Under the pieces are notes generated by a model. It ran no database searches and had not been told where the DNA came from. It was given only the letters and a program-made list of their open reading frames with translations. 64,000 nt of DNA, taken from the NCBI GenBank assembly GCA_963789825.1, contig CAWBME010000001.1, forward strand, positions 186,001-250,000, in the 5' to 3' direction. Positions 10,070 through 21,100 of the stretch are shown piece by piece. The DNA is from PFL42 sp963789825. Its GTDB lineage: Bacteria; Chloroflexota; Anaerolineae; Anaerolineales; E44-bin32. Every line of letters begins with the position of its first letter. The stretch's first letter is position 1. Made by a program: the position numbers and the translations under genes.

Positions 10070-10503
10070 GACGGCGCCTCATCGGTCCGTAGCTTCAGCT
10101 GCTTCGACGCCATCCCGGCTTGGCCGGTGTGACGCCGGACCTTGTCGTTCCATTGTACGACCAGCCCTTCTCCCCGAAGCCGTCCGGCAGCGGGGCGCCC
10201 CCGGCGCAGGACGTGCCGGCTCGCCATTTCTACGGCACGATCCCCTGCCAGCATGGCCTTGGCTGCGGCAAGGGAAGGCGCAGAACGCACGGCAGTGGTG
10301 CCCTCGGCGCCGGGGGAGGCGAGCCGCTTCTTTGGCGCCTCGGCGTGCTCCCATTCGTCCCTGATCTGGGCCTGCACACCACGGCCCAGCGCTGGCCAGC
10401 ACGGGCGGTTGACCTTGACCCGGCAGGTCGGACAATCGGCGAGGGCTTGCCGCTCGCCTGCCTGGCGCTTGGACCAGGCGTCCAGCAAAGCCACCATGTC
10501 CAT
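10000..10503 (-). CDS. Possible hypothetical protein upstream of the ATP10-like gene
   Basis: An open minus-strand frame from ATG 10503 encodes about 167 residues with a G/C-rich third-position pattern like its neighbours. It contains a Cys pair (CPTCRVKVNRPCW) and a central Arg/Lys/Ala-rich region. Its 3' end overlaps the start of the next gene by 70 bases, which may mean a frame change near the end. No family is recognised and other frames across this 770-base interval are also open. Low confidence. Confidence 0.25.
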   Translation of the reverse strand: MDMVALLDAWSKRQAGERQALADCPTCRVKVNRPCWPALGRGVQAQIRDEWEHAEAPKKRLASPGAEGTTAVRSAPSLAAAKAMLAGDRAVEMASRHVLRRGRPAAGRLRGEGLVVQWNDKVRRHTGQAGMASKQLKLRTDEAPSCWPSEGGMQGWPGLQLSSSLLP

Positions 10504-10838
10504 TCCGCCCTGCCCGTGCGACTTCGGTTGCGCTCCTCCACCGCAAGCATGGGAGACCAGCGATCGGAGGGTGGCCGGGATGCGCGCCCGCATGACCTCA
10601 GTCAAGCCCCCGGCGGCCCGCGCCTGGGCCGTGGCGCGGCGTCCGACCGGAAGGCCGCCCCTCCTACCTGCGTCCCCCTGCGATCTGCACACCAGCGCTC
10701 GCGGGGCGAGGCTCCTTCTCCGAAATCCGCCACACTCCCCGGCGCGCATGCTGGGGCCCTCACCTAGCCCGTTGGGCTCCATCGGCCAGCCTCCTTCCTG
10801 ACACCAACCTGCCACGGAATCGGGCTATCCTATACAGC

Positions 10839-11531
10839 ATGGCCGCCCGCATCCTGGTGGTAGACGACGAACCCGCCGTCACCGACCTGCTCGCCTACAA
10901 CCTGCGCGCCGCTCACTACGAGGTGCTGACCGCCGGCGACGGGCGCGAAGCGCTGCGCCTGGCTCGGCAAGCCAATCCCGACCTGATCCTGCTCGACCTG
11001 ATGCTCCCGGAAGTCGACGGGTTGGACGTGTGTCGGGAGCTGCGCAAGACCAGCCAGGTCCCGATCATCATGATCACCGCCCTGGGCGAGGAGACCGACC
11101 GCATCATCGGGCTGGAGCTCGGGGCGGACGACTACCTCAGCAAACCCTTCAGCACGCGGGAAGTGCTGGCACGCATCAAGGCCGTGCTCCGCCGCAGCCA
11201 ATCCGAGACGGCGCCTGCCACTGGCGGCAACGTCCTGCATGGCCCAGGCGGCTTGAGACTGGATGTCGAGCGCCATGAGGCCAGCGTGGGAGGCTCAAGC
11301 CTCGTGCTGACCCGCCTGGAGTTTGACCTGCTGTCGCTGTTCCTCCACCATCCCGGCCAGGTCTGGACGCGCGAGCGCCTGCTGGAGCAGGCCTGGGGGT
11401 ACGACTTTGCCGGCGACACCCGCGCCGTGGACAGCGCCGTCAAGCGCCTGCGGGCCAAGCTGCGCGCCGCCTCGGAGCAAGCGGATTGCATCGAGACCGT
11501 GCGCGGTGTCGGCTACCGGCTGTTGGCGTGA
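10839..11531 (+). CDS. OmpR/PhoB-type response regulator
   Basis: 230 residues. The receiver domain (1-120) carries acidic Asp9, Asp10 and Glu11, phospho-acceptor Asp53 in LLDLMLP, Thr80 and Lys102 in KPF. A winged-helix DNA-binding domain follows (about 135-230), ending in ETVRGVGYRLLA, the standard OmpR/PhoB C-terminus. It overlaps or abuts the downstream sensor kinase. The sequence TATCCT lies 7 bases before the ATG, so a leaderless transcript is conceivable. The stimulus cannot be read from the sequence; PhoB/RegX3-like phosphate sensing is one possibility. Confidence 0.92.
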   Translation: MAARILVVDDEPAVTDLLAYNLRAAHYEVLTAGDGREALRLARQANPDLILLDLMLPEVDGLDVCRELRKTSQVPIIMITALGEETDRIIGLELGADDYLSKPFSTREVLARIKAVLRRSQSETAPATGGNVLHGPGGLRLDVERHEASVGGSSLVLTRLEFDLLSLFLHHPGQVWTRERLLEQAWGYDFAGDTRAVDSAVKRLRAKLRAASEQADCIETVRGVGYRLLA

Positions 11532-11533
11532 GC

Positions 11534-13012
11534 ATGGGCCGCTCGCTGCGCTCGCGCTTGTTCGCGAATCATCTGCTCGTTCTTGCGCTGGGAATGGGAG
11601 TGGCGGCGGCGCTGTCCTGGTGGGCGGTGGAGACGCTCTACCTCAACACCCAGCGCGACAACCTGTTGGCGCAAGCGGAATTGGCGGCGGCGGCTCTGGG
11701 CGGGCAGCCCCTTGCCGCCACGGCCGCCGAGCCCTATCTGCAGACGGCCAACGTCCTTCCCGGCATCCACACCCGCGTCCTCGGCGCACAGGGGGCGGTG
11801 ATCGTGGGGCTGTCGGCGACCCAGGGGGCGGGCCCGGTCCAGGCCCCCTGGCTGAGAATGCGCCGGACCTCACTGCGGAGGACTTGCTTCAGCGCCAGGA
11901 GATCCAGCCTGGCCCTGCAGGGCCAGGCCTCGACCGCCATCCGGCGTGTCGCCACAGCAGCCGGGCGACGGGTGCTGTATGCAGCCGCGCCGATCGTCGA
12001 GGCGGATGGCACGGTGTCCGGCCTGGTCTACCTGGCGACGCCTCTGCCCGCAACGGGATTGCCCCCCGGCATGATCCGCGGCCTGGCCGCCGCCATCCTG
12101 GTCGCCCTCAGTCTGGCCGCCCTGGCCGCCTCGTTGCTGGCCCGCCGCATTGCCCGCCCGGTCGAGGGCGTCGCCGTCGCCGCCGCCTCCGTCAGCGCCG
12201 GCGACCTGGATCGGGAGGTTCCGGTTGAGCGAGGCGTCCGCGAGCTTGCGAGCCTGGGTCTAGCCTTCAACCAGATGACCGAGAGCCTGCGCCAATCGAA
12301 TCAGGCCAAGAACGCCTTCGTGGCCGATGTGACCCACGAGCTGCGTACCCCCCTCACGGTCATCAAGGGCACGATCGAAACGCTCGAGGATGGCGCCCTG
12401 AACGACCTCGCCGGGCGCGGGGCTCTCCTGGCATCGATGCAGCGCGAGACCGAGCGCCTGATCCGCCTGGTCAACCAACTGCTGGTGTTGGTGCGCGCCG
12501 ACGCCGGGACGCTGTCCATCAGCCTGCAGCCGGTCGACCTGTCGGATGTTGCGCGGGCGCGCTGCCAGCAGCTTGCCGCCCTGGCTGCCGGGCGCAGGGT
12601 GTCGCTCTTGGTGAGCGTCGAAGCGGGCGCGCCAGCCTGTGTCCTCGGCGACCGAGACCGGCTCGCCCAGGTGTTGGACAACCTGCTCGACAACGCCATC
12701 CGCTACAGCCCTGCCGGCTCGACCGTCGCCGTCGAGCTCCGGCCTCAGCAAGACGAGTGGGTTTGCTCAGTTCGCGACGCCGGTCCGGGAATTCCCGCCG
12801 AGCACCTGCCCTTCGTCTTCGAGCGCTTCTACCGGGCCGATGCCTCTCGCAACCGACAAAGCGGCGGAGCCGGTCTGGGACTGGCCATCGCCAGGGCGCT
12901 GGTCAAGGCCCAGGGGGGCCAGATCAGCGTGGAGTGCCCCGCCGGCGGCGGGACCATTGTGCGCTTCTCTCTTCCTGCGCACGCTGACTGCCACGAAACG
13001 GACAACCTCTAG
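11534..13012 (+). CDS. Sensor histidine kinase (HisKA/HATPase, HAMP)
   Basis: 492 residues from ATG 11534 (an alternative GTG at 11528 overlaps the regulator stop). Domains: transmembrane helix 10-35, a periplasmic sensor region to about 180, a second helix 182-204, HAMP to about 255, HisKA with phospho-acceptor His268 in VTHELRTPL, then HATPase with N box LLDNAIRYSP, G1 DAGPGIP, F box FERFYRAD and G2 GGAGLGLAI. Between about 11850 and 11910 the reading switches frame and back (LAENAPDLTAEDLLQRQEIQ is the likely true reading), a compensated indel pair in the sensor domain. Cognate partner of the upstream regulator. Confidence 0.92.
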   Translation: MGRSLRSRLFANHLLVLALGMGVAAALSWWAVETLYLNTQRDNLLAQAELAAAALGGQPLAATAAEPYLQTANVLPGIHTRVLGAQGAVIVGLSATQGAGPVQAPWLRMRRTSLRRTCFSARRSSLALQGQASTAIRRVATAAGRRVLYAAAPIVEADGTVSGLVYLATPLPATGLPPGMIRGLAAAILVALSLAALAASLLARRIARPVEGVAVAAASVSAGDLDREVPVERGVRELASLGLAFNQMTESLRQSNQAKNAFVADVTHELRTPLTVIKGTIETLEDGALNDLAGRGALLASMQRETERLIRLVNQLLVLVRADAGTLSISLQPVDLSDVARARCQQLAALAAGRRVSLLVSVEAGAPACVLGDRDRLAQVLDNLLDNAIRYSPAGSTVAVELRPQQDEWVCSVRDAGPGIPAEHLPFVFERFYRADASRNRQSGGAGLGLAIARALVKAQGGQISVECPAGGGTIVRFSLPAHADCHETDNL

Positions 13013-13071
13013 ACACCCTCCTGAACGCCTGCGCGTGTACGGTCAAGAACACCGCACCTCAGGAGGTTCCG

Positions 13072-13903
13072 ATGAAGCAAGTTCCGTTCTTGTTCAACGC
13101 CAGTCCTCACGGCAGCTCTGGCTTTCCAGCTGCTCCCCGCCGGCAAGCCGGCCTCCGCCCAGGCCGCTTCGCCCACGCCGGCGCCCACTGCCACGCCGGC
13201 CGCCGCTCCCACCCCCGAGGCGATGGCGTCGTGCAACTCTAGCCGCAGCGTGCAAGTCACCGGCGCGGCGACGGTCAAGGTGGCGCCAGACCGGGCGCTG
13301 ATCCAGCTTGGCGTGCAGTCCAACGGCCGGACGCCACGCGCAGTCGAGGCGGCCAACTCCGCCGCCATTCAGAAGGTGCTCAAGGCGCTTCAGGACCAGC
13401 GCATTCCCGCCAAGGATATCGCCACCGACCTGTACGTGATCGAGCCGATCTACGAGGACTACGACTCGCTGTACATCAAGGGCTACCGGATCAACAACGT
13501 CGTCGCCGTCACGTTGCGCGACGTCAAGCAGACCGGGCCCGTCCTGGCGGCGGCGCTCGAGGCCGGCGCCAACCAGGTGCTGGGCGTCGAGTTCTACACC
13601 AGCGATCTGCGCAAGTACCGCGATCAGGCCCGCCAGCTGGCGATGCAGGCTGCCCAGGAGAAAGCGCAGGACCTGGCGTCGGCGGTTGGGGCAGAAGCCG
13701 GCTGTGTGTTGAGCATCAGCGAGAACAGCTGGTCGTACTACAACGGATGGTGGTACGGGCGCAGCCAGAACGCCATGACCCAGAACGTCGTCCAGAACGC
13801 CCCCTCGGGCGACGCCGCCAGCGCCCAGCTGGGGGACGAACCGGTCAGCCTGGGGCAGATCTCGGTTCGAGCCGAAGTGAGCGCCAGCTTCGCGCTGGAG
13901 TAG
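13072..13903 (+). CDS. SIMPL-domain (DUF541) secreted protein
   Basis: About 277 codons. ATG 13072 has an AGGAGG ribosome site. After a frame change at about 13080-13090 the reading gives a signal peptide ending in PASAQA, a Thr/Pro/Ala-rich linker and then the SIMPL domain: SVQVTGAATVKVAPDRALIQLGV, VLKALQDQRIPAKDIATD, and YRINNVVAVTLRDV. The domain is complete at the C-terminus (ISVRAEVSASFALE). Such proteins (YggE, BP26) are periplasmic and oligomeric, with an incompletely known role in envelope stress. The 3' end is followed by a stable hairpin. Confidence 0.85.
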
Positions 13904-13991
13904 CCGGTAGCGAAGGTTCCGCTTCCCGCTGGCCCCGAGTAGTGGCTCGGCGGGGCCCGAGATCACTAGATCTGCCGGCCAGGAGCATCTC

Positions 13992-14027
13992 CCCGGGCAG
14001 CGAGGTAAGAGCCACTCGCTGCCCGGG
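13992..14027. terminator. 13-bp perfect hairpin after the SIMPL gene
   Basis: Arms CCCGGGCAGCGAG and CTCGCTGCCCGGG pair perfectly around a 10-base loop about 90 bases after the SIMPL stop. There is no strong U tract, so it may act as an mRNA-stabilising or factor-assisted terminator. Confidence 0.45.
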
Positions 14028-14055
14028 TGCATCCCGAGGCCCTTCCGGCCAGCGT

Positions 14056-14106
14056 TTGACAGCACCCTCAAGGTGATTGACTTCTCTTCTACCCGTGTAG
14101 TACTGT
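14056..14106 (+). promoter_or_regulatory. Candidate promoter region for the giant RHS gene
   Basis: Two -35-like boxes occur, TTGACA at 14056-14061 and TTGACT at 14077-14082. The second is followed after 18 bases by TACTGT, a weak -10. The start codon at 14165 has its own strong AGGAGG. Only the -35 elements are good matches. Confidence 0.3.
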
Positions 14107-14164
14107 AGTCCTACCTCACTCGTGTGTCCCGTAATGGGTATCTGAAAATTGCAGGAGGGGGCCA

Positions 14165-15160
14165 ATGGGCGGACCACCCAATTCCTCCGGCCATCGCGGC
14201 GTCGATGGCCTCCGGAACGTCTGGCCAGGAATCCAGAACAAGATGACCAGGGCAGCACGCGCCCTGGTTTTTCTTTCCCTGCTCGGCCTGAAGTCCCTCC
14301 GCATTCGGCAGATCCCAGATTGAGGCGCCCGACGTGCGCCTCCAAGACCCGGAGGCGAGCCCGTCAATCCAATTCGTCGAGAATGTCGGCCAAGCCGATC
14401 CTCAAGCACGCTTCACCGCCCAGGCCCTGGGCGGGACCGTTCACCTGGCGGCCGACGCGGTTTGGATCACCGTCATCGACCCGCTCCCGACGTCACTGGC
14501 CGAAGACCCGGACGATCGACCTGCACTCGAAGGGGCGCATCTTCGCCTGAGCTTCAACGACGCCAACCCCGACGCCGCCATCGTGCCTTTCGGCGCGCAG
14601 GCAACCCTTATCTCCTACCTGCGCGGCCCCGAGGGCGGTTCGGACTGGCACCCCTCGGTCCCCGTGTGGTCCGGCGTGCGCTACGAGGAGTTGTACCCCG
14701 GGGTCGATCTGGAAATCTCCAGCGATGCCGGTGAATGGGCGTGGCGGCTGATCGACAAGAACGCCCCGATCCCACCTCGCACAATCCCGGGGCCGGTTCA
14801 GCCATGATGCCTCCCTCGCCTGCGCCCGAGCTCCCAAGGCGAGGGGATCACGCTGCAGATCGAAGGCGCGGAGAGCCTGGACCTGGCCGACGATCAAATC
14901 GAGATCGCCACCTCTGTGACCGACATCGCCCTGCCGCTGCTCGACCTGGTCAACTCGGACGGCACACCCCTGCCGCAAGACGAGACCGGGCCGGTGATCC
15001 AGGGTGATCAGATCATCGAGCCCTTCCAGCCAGCCGAGGGTGTCCCTCCCGCAATTGAGCCGACGCCGGGCACCAGCCGATCCTCCGCCACCCATCTGAT
15101 CGCCTGGCCCAGCCGGCCATTCTCCAGCCTGCAGGCGGATCCGGCCCGCCCGGACGATCT
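14165..15160 (+). other. Giant protein: leader and N-terminal FVENxGQ domain
   Basis: After the leader the frame changes near 14310 into IQFVENVGQADPQARFTAQ, the typical start of the domain preceding SBBP repeats (DUF7948-like). It continues through SDWHPSVPVWSGVRYEELYP and GVDLEISSDAGEW. A compensated disturbance lies at about 14760-14830, after which SLDLADDQIEIATSVTDIAL and an acidic, Pro-rich linker lead to the propeller. Confidence 0.65.
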
Positions 15161-18100
15161 GGTCTATGCCACCTATTTGGGCGGGATGGACGGCGGCGGC
15201 TGGGCCTGGGGAGTCGATGTCGACAGCGAGGGCGCTGCCTATGTCGGCGGTTTCGTCCTCTCGCTGGACTTCCCGGTCACGCCCGGCGCGTTCCAGACAC
15301 AACCCGGGGGCTTCGATGGCTTCGTCGCCAAGTTCAGCCCGGACGGCGCCAGGCTGGAGTACGCCACCTACGTCTCCGGGTCGGACGAGGAGGACGTGCG
15401 CGGGTTGGTCGTGGACGACAACGGCGCCGCCTACGTCACAGGACGGACGACCTCGGATGACTTCCCTACGACTGATGAGCGCAGCCGACACCGAATTCGA
15501 CAACGGCGAGGCATTTGTCGTCAAGCTTCTACCGGATGGCACCGATCTCGCCTACGGCACCTTCCTCGGCGGGCAAGGCGGCGAGGAGGGGCACGACCTC
15601 GCCGTCGACAGCGCCGGCGCAGCATACGTCACCGGCCTAACGACCTCACCCGACTTCCCGGTTTCCACCGGCTCAGCCCAGACCGAATTCGGCGGCGGCT
15701 CCTTCGATGGCTTTGTCGCCAAGCTCGCACCCGACGGGGGTAGCCTGGAGTATTCCACCTACCTGGGCGGCAGCAACGCAGACTGCGAGATCGGCGGGAT
15801 CGAACACGAGTGCGGCATCGCCGTCGGCCCGGACGGATCAGCATACATTGGCGGGCCGACGTATTCGCAAGACTTCCCAGTCACGGCACATGCCAATGAC
15901 AGCGAGCACAATGGCGAGCGAGACGCCTTCGTCGCTCACCTTGCACCCGACGGATCGCACCTCCTGTACGCAACCTATGTTGGCGGAAGCGGCGACGAGT
16001 GCTTACCGCAGCTGCGACATCGGCATCGATCGCTACGGCTCCGCCTTCCTGGCAGGCTCCACGAATTCCGACGACTTCCCGGTGACCCTCGACGCCTCCA
16101 GGACCTCCCGCCGGGCGAGTGGGACGGCTTCCTAGCCCGGCTCAACCCCGACGGCGTCGCGCATGCTGTATGCCACCTATCTCGGCGGAGATGCCCACGA
16201 TGAAGCCTGGACCGTGGCGGTCACCCCGGCCGGCGAGGCCTTCGTCGCCGGCGAGACCTACTCCGACGACTTTCCGGACCACGGCTGAAGGCGCCAGCGA
16301 CCTGTGCGAGCTGCCCGGAGCAGCCGGATGCCTTCATTGCCCAATTCGGCCTGGATGGCTCGCTCCGCTACGGCAGCTACCTCGGCGGGTCTGGCGCCGA
16401 TCCCGCGAATGCTGCAGCTCTCGGTCCGGAGAACCGGCTCGCGCTGGCCGGGCGCACGACGTCCAACGACTTCCCTATGACCCTCGAACTCGTACCAGCC
16501 GACCAAGTCAGGGCAACGACAGCACCTTCCTGGCGATCCTCGACCTCCCCACAGCCCCCGTGCCTGCCGTCGATCCGGCACGCTCGACCATCGAGGCCCC
16601 CGAGAGCTGGCCCGTCAACATCGGGTTCCCTCCCAACCGCAGCGGTGATCGTCACCCTGCTGGACGAGACAGGGAGTCCCATTGCTGGCGAGCAGGTCGA
16701 GATCCTCCTTGTCGGCGCCACCGCCCCCGTCGAGGTCCGTTCGATATTCCCGATCAGCGATGCCAATGGCAGGGCGCAGTTCGAGCTATCGACGAGTCAC
16801 GCCCAGAGCATCACGATCTTCGCTCGCATTGCCGCGACCGGCGTCGTGCTGTTCGATTCGGCCCCGCTCACCTTCTACGGCGCTCAGACCGATCCCACTC
16901 ATTCCACGCTCACGGCCGACCCGCTGCGCGTGACCGCCGATGGCAGCGACACGACCACACTCACGGTGACGCTGCGCGATGCGGCCGATAACCCTGTGGC
17001 CGACCACCAGGTCGTGATCGTGCACAACGGCGTCGACGTTGCCGTCACCACCGCCAACCGGTCAGCAACTCCGAAGGCCGGGTGGTGTTCACCGCCTCCA
17101 GCCCACGTGGCACAGGATGTCCGCTTCCAGGCAGTGGACCTCACCGCTGCTGTCCAGCTCGACGCGGCCGTCGACGTCAGCTTCGTGTCCACCGACCCCG
17201 ATCTGTCGACGGCGGTCATCGAGCCGGCCGAGCTCGTGGCGGACGGCGCCGCGACCGCGACGCTGACCGCCACGCTGGTCAACGCCTCGGGCGCGCCGAT
17301 GGCCGGCGTCGATGTCTCGCTTGCGGTTAGCCCGAACCAGGGCGTCACCATCAATGGGGTCGCCGCCCCAGCCGGCCCGGTCTCGCTCGGCCTGACGGAC
17401 GACCAGGGGATCGTCACCGCCCAGATCAGCGCCACGAAGGCTGGCGTCAAGACGCTCACCGTGCGCGATGAGACCGAGGGCGTGACGCTCACGCAGCGCC
17501 CGACGGTGACCTTCCTGCACGGGCCGCCCGACGCCGCCCAGTCGGTCGTCACCGCCATTGACCGGGTGGTCGCCGCCGACGGGCTGGCGCAATCCCTGGT
17601 GCTGGTCACCGTCTCCGACGCCTTCGGCAACCGCGTCGCGGGCGCGACGGTCGAGCTGCTGACCTCCAGCGACGCCGTCCCGATCCAGCCCGCCGCGCCG
17701 ACCGACTCCCTCGGCCAGGCCCGCGGCTATGTCACCGATGTCAACGGTCGAGACCGTCACGGTGCGCGCCACGGCCGACGGCGTGCTGATCGACGACTTC
17801 GGACACCATCACCTTCCGCGGCGCCGATCTGGCCCTGACGAAGACCGGCCAGGCGCTGAGCAACTACGACGGCCCGTCGGACCAGTACGCCCTGGCCGGC
17901 GGCACGATCACCTACCGTCTGTCGGTGCGCAACGAAGGGTTGCTGACGGCGATGGATGTCGAGCTCGTCGATACCATGCCCGCCAACATCAGCTTTCTGC
18001 AGAACGTCAGTGGCCCGGCGCCGCAGGTCGCTGGTCAGGTCGTCACCTACGACCTGGGCACGCTGGCGGTGGGTGAGACCAGGTCTGTGGAGTTCGAGGC

Positions 18101-21100
18101 CTCGATCGCCGAGGGAGATCTTCGGGCAGCGCACCAATGCCGGCCTAGGCCAGCACCTCCGGACAGGGGGACGACCTGGCCGACAACGACGCCTTGCTGG
18201 CCACGACCGTCGAGCTACCGCGGCCGGTGATGAGCCTCTCGCCGATCGGCCCGACGCTCGACGTTGAGCTGGCGCAGTCGGCCCAGCTCGTGGCCACGGT
18301 GCGGAACCGCGGCGCCGGCGAGATGACCGGCATCACCGGCGCCCCGCCGCCCTACATTCCCTGGGTGACAGTCGACGCCTCCGGCCTCACCGCCCTCGCG
18401 CCGCGCACCGATGGCACCTTCACCTTGACGGCCTCGCCGCCTCTCGGCACGACGCCCGGCTCGTACCGCGACTTCGTCGACGTGTCCGACGACTACGGCA
18501 ACCTGCAGCGCATGGCGCTTACGGTGCGCGTGTTCGCTCCCGCGCCGCGCCCTGACCTTGACGGTGGGCAACGATCAGGGCCAGGTGATTGCTAACGCCC
18601 AGGTGCAGCTCATCCGGCAGGAAGGCTCGGTCGTCGTCACCGAAGGCGTGACGCAGACCTACAACGAGACCCTCAACGGACGGACGAACGCCTCCGGCGT
18701 GCTTTCGCTCCCGGCCATCCAACTCGGCGACTACGATTACACCATCGTCGCTCCCGACCACGACACGGCCATCGGAGTTCTGACGATGGATGCGGGCGAA
18801 GGCGCCCAGGCGGAGACCATCACGCTGCACGCCCACGGGCGACTCGGCCTGACGCCGACCTCGTCCCGCTTCGGCGTGCTGCGCGGGACGGTCGCCGGTG
18901 TCTCGCTCACGCTGACCAACCTCGGCCAGGCGCCGCTGACTGGGATCTCGATCGAAGCTCCGGCCGCCCTGCCCTGGGTGACGATCGCCGCCCCCGATCC
19001 GCTGCCCGACCTGGCGCCGGGCGCCAGCCTGTCCTTCGACGTGCTGGCCAGCCCGGCCACTCTTGAAGAGGGCGACATCTTCCAGGATTTCGTCACCGTG
19101 CGCGCCGACGGCGGGCTGAGCGCCCAGGCGGCACTGACGATCGAGCTGACCTCCGACATCACTCGCGACGTGCGCCTCAACGTCGTCGACGACTTTGACG
19201 ACCCGATCGCCGGCGGCGGCGAGATCGTGCTCATCGAGCAGGAGCCGACCACAATCCAGCTCCCAAGCGGTGAGGAGCGCACCTTCAACCAGCACTACAC
19301 GCTGCCGCTGCTCAGCGGCGGCACGGCGCTCTTCCCGGCGCTCGAACCGGGCGCCTACAACTACGTCGCCTCGCCCAACGGTTACACCCGCGAGACGGGC
19401 GAGATCTCCTCGTCCAGCCTGGCGCCGGCGTACAGCAAGAGATCGTGCGCTCAAGTTTCGATCCCTTCACCTACGCATGGACCGTCGTCCCCATCAGCAA
19501 CGGCTATGAGATCACCCTCACCATGACCTACGACGTCACCACGCCGGTGCCACGCCTCGACGATTCCCGAGGTGTGCTGGAACCCGACCGACACCTCAAC
19601 CTCCCAATATGTCTACCTCTTCAACCCCAGCGCCCTGCCGATGGCGCTCGAGGGTCTCGAGGTCAGCCTGCCCGGCGCTCAGGTCACGCTCGGCACGCTG
19701 CCCACCGAGATCCCGCCCGATTCCCTCGTCACCCTCCCGGCCGAGGTCGTCAAGACGGGTCCGATGGGAACCGGCTCGATCGTCGCCGACTACGCCTGGC
19801 AGCGGGCGCTCGACGAGTACGTCACCTTCACCTTCAACCCCAGCAGCAAGACCTCGCCGCTCATCCCTCCCGGCTTCTGTCTTTGACACCGTGTACGGGA
19901 TCGAGCCGGCGGTGTTCGACCCGGACGTCACCTACACCACGACGATCACGCCGCCGACGGAGCTGACCTGGATCACGCTATCGAGCGACACGCCCGATCC
20001 GATGCCGTGGACCGAGGCCACCGAGATCAAGGTCGCCCTGCATGCCGACCCACCGACCTTCCTGGCGCCGGGCGTCTACACCGATCAGAGCGACGATCCG
20101 CGTCGACGGCAGCGACGGCACCTGGCGCGAGGGCTACTCTGGAGTTCGAGGCCACCCGCACCTCCAACGGCACTCTTCCTGCACACGACCTTCACGCTGG
20201 GGCCGGTGCCGACCGAGGCCCGCCAGGCGACCGCCCAGGGCGCGATCCGGGCCGGCAACTGCACCAGTTGGATCTGGAGCTCCGCCCCCGGCAGCCATCG
20301 CCTGGTCGGCACGACCGGCGGGAGCAGCGCCAGCTTCCCGACCTTCGCCGGCGCACCCACCTACAACTTCGACCATCAGCAAGTGCGCATGGAGATGTCG
20401 CAGAAGGTGATGCTCGAGGGCGAGGCCTTCCAGGCCCGGCTCGAGATCACCAACACCAGCGCCGCACCCATCGAGTTTGTCTCGGTCGACGTGCGCCTGA
20501 CCGACCTGGAGGGGAATGACCGCTCCTCCGGGTTCGACTTCATTCCCGAGACGCCGACCGGTCTAGGCACGATCGGGGTCGGCGGCAACAAGGCGCAGGA
20601 GTGGATCCTGCTGCCCAGAGCCCTGGGCGTGACCGATCCCGAGGGCGAGCCGTTCCTGGCCTCGGCGCGCATCACCTACACCTGGGGCGGCCAGACCTTC
20701 TTCAACGACACCGTCCCCGAGCGGATCGTGGTCTACCCATCGCCCGACCTGGTCATCTCCTACCAGCTGCCGCTGCCGCAGAACGCCTGCACCGACTTCC
20801 CGCTCAAGGTGACGATCCACAACCGCGGCCAGGGCCCGGCGCGCAACCTGCGCTTCAGCACCGCTCTGCCGCAAGTGGTCGACCCGGTCACCGGGATCGC
20901 GATTCCCTTCACGATCAGCGAGACGACGGTGAATGGCGTGCTCGATCGGTCCCACGCTCAATGTGACGCTGGGCGACCTGCCGCCCGACGTCGAGAATCC
21001 GGCGGTGATCGTCTGGCGCCTGCGCACCACGCTTCCCGGCCGCTTCATCGAGTTCACCTCCGACTTCCGCCAGCTGAACCCGTTGAACGTCCCGCTGCGG

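Noticed and set aside
10120..10767. Plus-strand open frame in the 10.1-10.8 kb gap
   Set aside because: Low-complexity product without a family match; the minus frame has the better codon pattern.
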